From Rhizobium sp. N324 (GTDB taxonomy: Bacteria > Pseudomonadota > Alphaproteobacteria > Rhizobiales > Rhizobiaceae), in assembly GCF_001664485.1 (NCBI RefSeq), contig NZ_CP013630.1, positions 4,569,501 to 4,633,500 of the forward strand: a stretch of 64,000 nt of DNA, in the 5' to 3' direction. Of the stretch, positions 54,627 through 64,000 are shown one piece after another. Position 1 is the first letter of the stretch. Every line of letters begins with the position of its first letter. Made by a program: the position numbers and the translations under genes. The notes beneath the pieces were generated by a model, which did not search any database, was not told where the DNA came from, and saw nothing but the letters and a program-made list of their open reading frames with translations.

Positions 54627-56537
54627 TCACATGGGCAGGGAGCCCAAACCGCGCCCGCGCAACGCCTCGGCGATTTCCTCCAAAACCGTTGGATCGTCAA
54701 TGGTTGCGGGCATTTTCCAGGGTATGCCGTCGGCAATTTTCTGCATCGTGCCGCGCAGGATCTTGCCGGAGCGGGTCTTCGGCAGTCGGTTAACGGCGAT
54801 AGCCATTTTGAAGGCGGCGACAGGCCCGATCTGATCGCGAATCATCGCCACCACCTCTGATTCGATCGCTGTCACCTCGCGGGAAACATTCCGTTTCAGC
54901 ACCAGGAAGCCGCACGGCACCTGCCCCTTCAAGCTGTCGGTCACGCCGATCACCGCGCATTCGGCGACATCGGGATGACGAGCACAGACTTCCTCCATCG
55001 CCCCGGTGGAGAGCCGATGACCGGCGCAATTGATGATGTCGTCGGTGCGCGACATGATGAACAGATACCCGTCCTCGTCGACATAGCCGGCATCGGCGGT
55101 CTTGTAGGTGCCGGGAAACTCGTCGAGATAGGCCGACCGGAAACGGTCGTCCGCGTTCCAGAGGGTCGGCAAGCAACCGGGCGGCAAGGGAAGCTTGATG
55201 ACGATATTGCCGAGCGTCCCCGCCTCGATCGGATGGCCGGCATCGTCGAGCACGGCGATATCATAACCGGGCATCGGCAGCGCCGGCGAACCGTGCTTGA
55301 CGGGAAGGGCACCAAGGCCAAGCGGATTGGCGGCGATCGGCCAGCCGGTCTCCGTCTGCCACCAGTGATCGATGACGGGGATGGCGAGCATGCGCTCCGC
55401 CCATTTCAGCGTCTCCGGATCCGCCCTCTCGCCGGCCAGAAACAGCGCCCGCAGATCCGGCATCGGATACCGCCGCATCAGTTCCCCGTCGCCGTCCTCC
55501 CGGCGAATGGCGCGGAATGCCGTCGGCGCCGTGAACAGCACTCGCACCTGATATTCCGAAACAACACGCCAGAATGCGCCGGCATCCGGCGTGCCGATGG
55601 GTTTACCCTCGAAGATCAGGGTGGTGACGCCTGAGATCAGCGGCGCATAGACGATATAGGAATGTCCGACGACCCAGCCGATATCCGAAGCCGTCCAGAA
55701 CACCTCGCCCGGTTTCAGGCCGTAGATATTCCGCATCGACCAGTGGAGCGCGACCATATGGCCGCCATTGTCGCGCACGACGCCCTTCGGCTGGCCGGTG
55801 GTGCCGGAGGTGTAGAGGATGTAAAGCGGGTCGGTCGCCTTGACTCGAACACAGGCGATCTCGGCGCCGCGATGCCGCGCCACCGCCGCTTCGAAATCCT
55901 GGTCGCGGCCGCTGGCCAGATCGGCCCGATCCTCCGGCCGTTGCAGCACCAGACAGCACTCCGGCTTCGAACGCGCCATCTCGATTGCCTGGTCGACCAG
56001 AGGCTTGTAGGCAACGAGGCGGCCGGGTTCGAGCCCGCAGCTCGCGGTGATCACCAGCTTCGCACCGCAATCGTCGATGCGGGCAGCAAGCTCGCTGGCG
56101 GCAAAGCCACCGAAGACGACGGAGTGCACCGCACCGATGCGGGCGCAGGCAAGCATCGAAAACACCGCCTGCGGGACCATCGGCATATAGAGGATCACAC
56201 GATCACCTCTGGCGATCCCGAGGTCGACCAGCGTCGCGGCGATAGCCTTCACCTCGTGAAGCACTTCGTCGTAAGTGAAGCGACGCTTTTCGCCAGTCAT
56301 CGCACTGTCGAAGATAACAGCCGTGTCGCCGCCGCGCCCGGCGGCCACATGCCGGTCCAGGCAATTGTGGCAGGTATTGGTTTCGGCCCCTGCGAACCAG
56401 CGGCCATAGACGCCTTCGTCGGGCGAAAATACCCGCTCCGGCGGTTTGAACCAGTCGATATCGGCGGCAGCATCGCCCCAGAAGGCTTCGGGATCGCCTT
56501 TCCAGGCCGAATAGGCCTGACGATAGCCGTTCTGCAT
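54627..56537 (-). CDS. prpE: Propionate-CoA ligase PrpE-type
   Basis: 636 residues, AMP-forming acyl-CoA synthetase. The N-terminus WFKPPERVF and NTCHNCLDRHV, the ATP loop YTSGTTGQPKGVVRD, AGERADPETLKWAE, WWQTETGWPIAAN, and the C-terminal KTRSGKILRGTMQKIADG are the PrpE pattern and distinguish it from the acetate enzyme at 50465-52420. Activates propionate or short-chain acids. No prpBCD genes are nearby. Confidence 0.88.
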   Translation of the reverse strand: MQNGYRQAYSAWKGDPEAFWGDAAADIDWFKPPERVFSPDEGVYGRWFAGAETNTCHNCLDRHVAAGRGGDTAVIFDSAMTGEKRRFTYDEVLHEVKAIAATLVDLGIARGDRVILYMPMVPQAVFSMLACARIGAVHSVVFGGFAASELAARIDDCGAKLVITASCGLEPGRLVAYKPLVDQAIEMARSKPECCLVLQRPEDRADLASGRDQDFEAAVARHRGAEIACVRVKATDPLYILYTSGTTGQPKGVVRDNGGHMVALHWSMRNIYGLKPGEVFWTASDIGWVVGHSYIVYAPLISGVTTLIFEGKPIGTPDAGAFWRVVSEYQVRVLFTAPTAFRAIRREDGDGELMRRYPMPDLRALFLAGERADPETLKWAERMLAIPVIDHWWQTETGWPIAANPLGLGALPVKHGSPALPMPGYDIAVLDDAGHPIEAGTLGNIVIKLPLPPGCLPTLWNADDRFRSAYLDEFPGTYKTADAGYVDEDGYLFIMSRTDDIINCAGHRLSTGAMEEVCARHPDVAECAVIGVTDSLKGQVPCGFLVLKRNVSREVTAIESEVVAMIRDQIGPVAAFKMAIAVNRLPKTRSGKILRGTMQKIADGIPWKMPATIDDPTVLEEIAEALRGRGLGSLPM

Positions 56538-56614
56538 CTGCTCCTCCCCAGGAAAGCCTCGATCATAATCTAGGCGGAGGGAAGCGGGACGGGAAGCCCG
56601 ACCAAAGCAGGGTT

Positions 56615-57274
56615 TCAGCGCGTGCCGAAAATTGCCGATCCTACACGCACGCTGGTGGCGCCGAAGGCGATCGCCGTTTCATAATCGCCCGACATACCCA
56701 TGGACAATTTTTCGACGCCGCATGTGAGCGCAAGCTTTGCCAGCAGGGCGAAATGCGGGCCGGGATTTTCCTCGGCCGGCGGAATGCACATCAGACCTTC
56801 GATGGAAAGACCGAGTTCATCGCGGCAGAGCGTAACGAAAGCCAGCGTGTCGTCAGGGGCGATGCCGGCCTTCTGCGGCTCGAGCCCGGTATTGACTTGC
56901 ACGTAGAGCCGCGGCCACTTGTCCTGCCGCTTCATCTCCTCGGCCAGCGCGCGGGCGATCTTTTCCCGGTCCACCGTCTCGATGACGTCGAAAAGCGCCA
57001 CCGCATCCGCCGCCTTGTTCGATTGCAGCGGTCCGATCAGATGCAGCACGATATCCGGCTGTTCGGCTTTCAGCGCCGGCCACTTGCCCTGGCTCTCCTG
57101 CACCCGGTTCTCACCGAAGACGCGCTGTCCAGCGTCGATGGCCGGGCGGATCGCCTCCGCCTCGAAGGTCTTCGACACGGCGACGAGCTGAACGGACCCC
57201 GCAGGCCGCGCTGCCTGGCGTTCACCAGCGGCCATCCGCGACCGCACGTCGTTCAACCGCTCTTGAAGTTCCAT
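56615..57274 (-). CDS. PLP homeostasis protein YggS / PLPBP
   Basis: 219 residues from ATG 57274, beginning MELQERLNDVRSRMAAGERQ (the frame is open to 57298). PLP-binding lysine in LVAVSKTF, then FGENRVQES, LHLIGPLQSNKA, LYVQVNTG and LSMGMSGDYETAI, a single-domain alanine-racemase-like barrel without the second domain. It regulates the PLP pool and has no known catalysis. Divergent from leuS across 201 bp where I find no recognisable site. Confidence 0.93.
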   Translation of the reverse strand: MELQERLNDVRSRMAAGERQAARPAGSVQLVAVSKTFEAEAIRPAIDAGQRVFGENRVQESQGKWPALKAEQPDIVLHLIGPLQSNKAADAVALFDVIETVDREKIARALAEEMKRQDKWPRLYVQVNTGLEPQKAGIAPDDTLAFVTLCRDELGLSIEGLMCIPPAEENPGPHFALLAKLALTCGVEKLSMGMSGDYETAIAFGATSVRVGSAIFGTR

Positions 57275-57475
57275 CGTTCTGCCTCGACATACCTGCATGA
57301 AAGGATTGGCAATGAACTAACCAGCCAATCTGTGCTTGCCAAGACCCGCTCCGGCGAAATCGCCTGACCGCAACGAAGATCGGCCGCTTGCAGCGCCTGC
57401 AAAACTTGACGCTACGGTGGTTTCATGGTGAAGGTCTCGACCAACCTCCCCTGATTTTCCGGAATTTCGAATAAC

Positions 57476-60095
<2,620 letters not shown>

Positions 60096-60106
<11 letters not shown>

Positions 60107-60617
60107 TATCGCTTGCAAGCTGGTTCGCAACGCCGGCATCGCCATGATCCTTGCCTCCGCGGCTTTTCTCTCTGCCTGTCAGGTCCGGCCGCTTTATTCG
60201 GAAAATTCGGGTCTCACCGAAAAGCTTGCCTCGGTCGGCTTTTCCCCTGCAGGCAGCCGGGTCGAGCAGCAGGTCCGCAATCACTTGATCTTCCTGGCGT
60301 CGCGTGGTTCCGGCGAACCTGAAAAGCCGGACTACCAGGTCGACTTGCACGCCACCTCCTCTGTGGCCGACACGCTGCTGACGGATTCGGCCGATACCTC
60401 GCGCGCCGGCCGTGTCACCGTCAGCGTCACCTACACGCTGCGCGCTTCGACCGATAACCACGTCATCAAGGCCGGCAACCGCGCCACCACGGCCCTGGTG
60501 GACTTCCCTGACCAGGAATTCGCCAAGCAGCGGGCGATCCGCGACGCCGAAAACCGCGCGGCCGATCAGGTGGCGGAATTCGTCGGGGCCGATATCGCCG
60601 CTGCGCTCAGCCGCTGA
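60096..60617 (+). CDS. lptE: LPS-assembly lipoprotein LptE
   Basis: Outer-membrane lipoprotein that plugs the LptD barrel and receives LPS. 173 residues. Lipobox FLSAC with acylated Cys28, then [10 protein letters not shown]. The body ([20 protein letters not shown] ... [14 protein letters not shown]) matches alphaproteobacterial LptE. The start is TTG 60096, overlapping leuS by 11 bp, with AAAGGA upstream. leuS-lptE-holA is a conserved order in Proteobacteria. Confidence 0.9.
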
Positions 60618-60627
60618 GGGCGGAGAT

Positions 60628-61668
60628 GTGGCGGAGATAAAATCCCACGAATTCGAAACCTTCCTGCAGAAATCGGCGCGAAATTACCGGATCTTCGTCA
60701 TTTACGGGCCCGACCGGGGTCTTGTTTCCGAACGCGCCGCTCTGCTGGCCGGCAAGACCGGTGTTGCCCTCGATGATCCTTTCTCGCTGACCAAGCTCGA
60801 TATCGGCGACCTGCAGAAGGATCCCGGGCGCCTGGTCGACGAGGCTCAGTCTATCGGACTGTTCGGCGGCGAGAAGCTGATCTGGATCCGCGGCGCCGCC
60901 AATGAAAAATATCTTGTCGATCCCTTGGCGCTGCTGGCTGAAAAACCGCTCGAAGCCGCCCATCTGATCGTCGAAGCTGGTGACTTGAAGAAGGGCTCCC
61001 TGCTTCGCAAGACGGCCGAAGCCGCACGATCGATCATGACGATCCCGTCCTATGCCGATGACAGCCGCGCCCTGAATGCCCTGATCGATACCGAATTGAG
61101 CGCCGAGAAACTCGGCATTACGCCGGCTGCCCGCCAGGCGCTGATCGCCCTGATCGGCGGCGACCGCGTAGCTTCACGCAACGAGGTGCGCAAACTTGCT
61201 CTCTATTGCCGCGGCGTCCAGACGGTGGAAGAACATCACGTTACCGAAATAATCGGCGACGCCAGTGCGATCTCCGTTGATGATGCCGTCGATGCGATTC
61301 TGAGCGGCGATCTCAATGGATTTTTGCACGCCATGCAGAAGATCAGCAGCTCGAAAACCGCAATCTTTCTTGTCCTGCAGGCCTGCCTGAAGCAGTTTCA
61401 GCTGCTCGATGCGATGCGGGCTGAAATGGAGGAGAAACGCCTGCAGGCGCCTCAGATCATGCAGACGATGGGTCGTCATCTGCATTTCCGCCGCAAGCCG
61501 ATCATCGAGCAGGCGCTGCGCCAATGGACCGCGGAAAGCATCGCGCGTGAATCCAATCGGCTGCAGGCGGCCATTCTGCAGAGCCGCCGGCGACAGGTGC
61601 TGGAAGACAGCATCGCGATGCAAACGCTTCTGTCCACCACCCTTCAATCCGGCCGTAAATCCGCCTGA
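60628..61668 (+). CDS. holA: DNA polymerase III delta subunit HolA
   Basis: Clamp-loader subunit that opens the beta clamp. 346 residues from GTG 60628, with GGAG 5 nt upstream and 10 bp after the lptE stop; the frame is open to 60412 but that part is shadow of lptE. It begins (M)AEIKSHEFETFLQKSARNYR then IFVIYGPDRGLVSERA, the delta-subunit domain I pattern, and contains the LALIGGDRVASRNEVRKLALY segment typical of domain III. Confidence 0.92.
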   Translation: MAEIKSHEFETFLQKSARNYRIFVIYGPDRGLVSERAALLAGKTGVALDDPFSLTKLDIGDLQKDPGRLVDEAQSIGLFGGEKLIWIRGAANEKYLVDPLALLAEKPLEAAHLIVEAGDLKKGSLLRKTAEAARSIMTIPSYADDSRALNALIDTELSAEKLGITPAARQALIALIGGDRVASRNEVRKLALYCRGVQTVEEHHVTEIIGDASAISVDDAVDAILSGDLNGFLHAMQKISSSKTAIFLVLQACLKQFQLLDAMRAEMEEKRLQAPQIMQTMGRHLHFRRKPIIEQALRQWTAESIARESNRLQAAILQSRRRQVLEDSIAMQTLLSTTLQSGRKSA

Positions 61669-61698
61669 CCAAAACCCTCGTTATGTCATGCCGCCATT

Positions 61699-61721
61699 CC
61701 GGAACCGCTTCAGAGTTCCGG
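61699..61721. terminator. Hairpin between holA and parB
   Basis: 7-bp stem CCGGAAC / GTTCCGG with a 9-nt loop, extended by outer ATGTC/GACAT pairs, in the 154-bp convergent gap. No good T-tract, so terminator function is tentative. Confidence 0.4.
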
Positions 61722-61822
61722 GCGACATGAATCAAGGCATTTCGCGCGGAAGTGTGCAACGGTTACGGCGGAAAACGCGGAGCCAAAGCGCGCTGAGCGA
61801 CTCAGAAATATCGTCATGCGCT

Positions 61823-62704
61823 TCAGCGCCTTTCAAGCAGCCGGCAGATTTCTTCGAGCTGCTCCAGCGACTTATAGAAAATTTTGATCTGACCGCCACT
61901 CGTCTTGTGATTGATCGCAACATCAAGGCCGAGTGCATCGGAAAGCGTCCGCTCCAAAGCCAGCGTGTCCGAATCTTTCTGATCTCGCCGCGCGGCGGCC
62001 AGCTGCGGCTCGGATTGTGCTTTGATATTGTTTTGCGCCAGTTTTTCTGCGTCGCGCACCGACATGCCCTTGGCAACGATGGTGCGGGCAAGACTTGCCG
62101 GGTCGGGCGTCGATACCAGCGCGCGCGCATGCCCGGCCGACAGGCTGCCGGCGGCCAGCAAATCGCGGACCGGATCGGGCAGCTTCAGCAGGCGCAAGGA
62201 GTTGGCCACATGACTGCGGCTTTTGCCGATAATTTCGCCGAGGTCATTCTGCGTATAACCGTATTCGGCAATCAGCTGCTCGTAACCCAGAGCCTCTTCC
62301 AGTGGATTGAGATCCGCCCGCTGTACGTTTTCGACAATGGCGATTTCCAGGGCCGTCTTGTCATCCACGTCGCGGACAATGACGGGGATCTCGATCAAGC
62401 CGGCCAGCTGGGCGGCGCGCCAACGTCGCTCGCCGGCGATAATCTCATATTGATCCCTGTCCATCGTCCGCACGACGATCGGCTGCACGATCCCGTGCTG
62501 GCGAATGGAACTGGCAAGATCATGCAGCTCGGTGTCATCGAAGAACCGACGGGGATTGCGAGGGTTACGGCTGACGAACTCGATCGGAATCATTCGGTCG
62601 GCACTGATCGTCCGTTCAGCTTCCACCGGAACGGGCTGATCCATTTCACCGATCAGCGCCGCAAGGCCACGGCCCAATCGCCTTTTCGATACATCGTCAT
62701 TCAT
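61823..62704 (-). CDS. parB: Chromosome partitioning protein ParB
   Basis: 293 residues from ATG 62704 (GGGGTGA upstream; the frame is open to 62776). N-terminal KRRLGRGLAALIG, the CTP-binding motif GERRWRAA, ENVQRADLNPLEEA, and the helix-turn-helix DLGEIIGKSRSHVANSLRLL that binds parS. The C-terminal dimerisation domain is present. Partner of the adjacent ParA; one likely target is the parS site at 24060-24075. Confidence 0.97.
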   Translation of the reverse strand: MNDDVSKRRLGRGLAALIGEMDQPVPVEAERTISADRMIPIEFVSRNPRNPRRFFDDTELHDLASSIRQHGIVQPIVVRTMDRDQYEIIAGERRWRAAQLAGLIEIPVIVRDVDDKTALEIAIVENVQRADLNPLEEALGYEQLIAEYGYTQNDLGEIIGKSRSHVANSLRLLKLPDPVRDLLAAGSLSAGHARALVSTPDPASLARTIVAKGMSVRDAEKLAQNNIKAQSEPQLAAARRDQKDSDTLALERTLSDALGLDVAINHKTSGGQIKIFYKSLEQLEEICRLLERR

Positions 62705-62729
62705 GATCAACTCACCCCTGCAATGATAA

Positions 62730-63524
62730 TTACGCGGCCAGTCTTTGACGCTCGCGTTGGATGACCTCCGAAGCAAGCTGCAAATAGGCCTGGCTGCCCG
62801 CGCATTTCAGATCGTAGAGAATAGCCGGCTTGCCGTAGGAGGGGGCCTCGGAGACCCGTACGTTGCGCGGAATTAACGTGTGGTAAACCTTTTCGCCGAG
62901 ATGGGTGCGCACATCATTGACCACCTGCTGGGCGAGATTGTTTCTCGCATCGAACATTGTCAGGACGATCCCCTGAATATCCAGGCGTGGATTGACCGTC
63001 CGACGAACCTGGCTGACGGTCTCCAGCAACTGGCTCAGCCCTTCGAGAGCGAAGAATTCGCACTGCAGCGGCACCAATACCGAATGGGCTGCCGCCATCG
63101 CGTTCATCGTCAGCAGGTTGAACGAGGGCGGACAATCTAGAAGAATATACGAAAACGCCATGGCTTCGGGCGACGACAGGGCTTTGCGTAATTTGAACAC
63201 CCGATCACTCTGCTGCGAGATCTCCATCTCGACGCCGAGCAGATCCATCGTCGACGGAACAATAAAGAGATTGGGCACCGCGGTTTCGAGTGTGACCTCC
63301 GCGACGCCACGCTCGCCGACCATCAAGTCATAAGAGGAGAGTTTGCGATCCCGGCGGTCGATACCGAGCCCGGTGCTGGCATTGCCCTGCGGATCGAGAT
63401 CGACGATCAGGACGCGCTCGCCAATAGCCGCGAGCGCCGTTGCCAGATTGATTGCGGTGGTCGTTTTGCCAACGCCGCCCTTTTGATTTGCGATGGTAAT
63501 AATCCGATGTCGTTCGCCAGCCAT
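62730..63524 (-). CDS. parA: Chromosome partitioning ATPase ParA
   Basis: 264 residues. Deviant Walker A KGGVGKTTTAINLA (15-28), VDLDPQGNAST, Walker B ILLDCPPSFNLL. A short N-terminus without a helix-turn-helix marks the chromosomal Soj type rather than a plasmid RepA/ParA. It starts 19 bp after rsmG and ends 25 bp before parB, forming the origin-proximal rsmG-parA-parB operon. Confidence 0.97.
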   Translation of the reverse strand: MAGERHRIITIANQKGGVGKTTTAINLATALAAIGERVLIVDLDPQGNASTGLGIDRRDRKLSSYDLMVGERGVAEVTLETAVPNLFIVPSTMDLLGVEMEISQQSDRVFKLRKALSSPEAMAFSYILLDCPPSFNLLTMNAMAAAHSVLVPLQCEFFALEGLSQLLETVSQVRRTVNPRLDIQGIVLTMFDARNNLAQQVVNDVRTHLGEKVYHTLIPRNVRVSEAPSYGKPAILYDLKCAGSQAYLQLASEVIQRERQRLAA

Positions 63525-63543
63525 TGCCGCAATATCCGATCTG

Positions 63544-64000
63544 TTAAACCAAGCGCCGGAGATTCGATATTTCCAAAATAACAGATTCCTGCTCGACAGC
63601 GCTTCTATGTTCTAACAGATCGAATTCCCACCGACCACGTGCTTTGTCGATTTCCCTCAGGTAATCCCGGCCTTTATGAAAAAAGCCGCGGCAATTTTCC
63701 TTGTGCAGCATCCAGGCAGCGGAATAGTCGAGAAGCCCCTCAAGGTCGGCGAGCGCCCGAGCCGAAATCGCCTCGCATTCGCCAATCTCGGTATGGGCGT
63801 CCTCGATCCGGGTGCTGTGCACGCTCCCGCGCGCGTTCGTCTCCCGCAGCGCCGTCCTCAGAAAAGCAGCCTTCTTATGATTGCTCTCGACCAGATGCAC
63901 CCAGCCGTCCTGCAACTCGGCGAGATAGATCGCCGTAATGACCCCGGGGAAACCACCGCCGCTTCCGAGGTCGACCCAGGTAACCGGCTTGGGATGGATC
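63544..64000 (-). CDS. rsmG: 16S rRNA (guanine-N7)-methyltransferase RsmG (GidB), 5' partial
   Basis: Methylates G527 of 16S rRNA. The frame runs off the right edge of the window; the last complete codon is at 63999-63997. The visible 151 residues include the SAM loop [19 protein letters not shown], then [15 protein letters not shown] and ISARALADL, typical of RsmG (about 210 residues in full). The TTG at 63915 is internal. In alphaproteobacteria mnmG normally lies just upstream, outside this window. Confidence 0.95.
   Translation of the reverse strand, partial: IHPKPVTWVDLGSGGGFPGVITAIYLAELQDGWVHLVESNHKKAAFLRTALRETNARGSVHSTRIEDAHTEIGECEAISARALADLEGLLDYSAAWMLHKENCRGFFHKGRDYLREIDKARGRWEFDLLEHRSAVEQESVILEISNLRRLV

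Overview
The window is about 64 kb of alphaproteobacterial chromosome. Gene content and protein similarity recalled from memory place it in Rhizobium, most likely the R. leguminosarum / R. etli / R. phaseoli group. It is GC-rich and gene-dense, and most of it is housekeeping DNA. I see no rRNA or tRNA genes, no insertion sequence, no prophage and no CRISPR array. The rsmG-parA-parB block at the right end, plus a near-perfect parS site at 24060-24075, suggests the region lies close to the chromosomal origin.

Left part (1-12.4 kb). proA (5' end outside the window) and nadD are followed by a minus-strand small RNA of the alpha-r14 (anti-Shine-Dalgarno) type. Next comes a molybdate module: modABC preceded by two ModE-like palindromes, with a convergent modE-type repressor. 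A Rhizobium-type palindromic repeat sits between modA and modB. Then come rsfS, rlmH, an EnvC-like divisome protein, ctpA, a YibQ-type deacetylase-fold protein and rppH. Convergent to these are bfd and bfr (iron storage).

Middle-left (12.4-24 kb). An SOS mutasome operon, imuA-imuB-dnaE2, runs leftward from a perfect GTTC-N7-GTTC LexA box. A possible 55-residue ORF follows dnaE2. Then come a zincin-type protease, a citE-like lyase coupled to a DUF1737 protein, a small membrane protein, a VOC protein, leuD, a serine/threonine dehydratase-like enzyme and leuB.

Middle (24-37 kb). A PAP2 phosphatase is followed by a 12-TM transporter with a large periplasmic insertion. Next is a three-gene leftward ABC system (Tat-exported thiol protein, ATPase, permease with a histidine-rich loop) that looks metal-related. 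Alkaline phosphatase follows with a clear Pho box. asd, a lytic transglycosylase, a GGDEF protein, a beta-carbonic anhydrase and a pdxY-like kinase complete the section.

Right part (37-64 kb). The giant NAD-glutamate dehydrogenase is followed by a UMF1-type MFS protein, purH, a heparinase-like protein, rsmB, htpX and an SDHAF4-like gene. A low-GC islet carries a DUF1508 gene. Then come acs, trcR, a solitary flagellin, prpE, a YggS protein, the leuS-lptE-holA operon, and parB-parA-rsmG.

No large undescribed system is evident. The observations most worth a second look are the alpha-r14 RNA, the parS site, the putative metal ABC operon, the transporter insertion, the possible small ORFs at 12380-12547 and 31554-31673, and the AT-rich DUF1508 islet.
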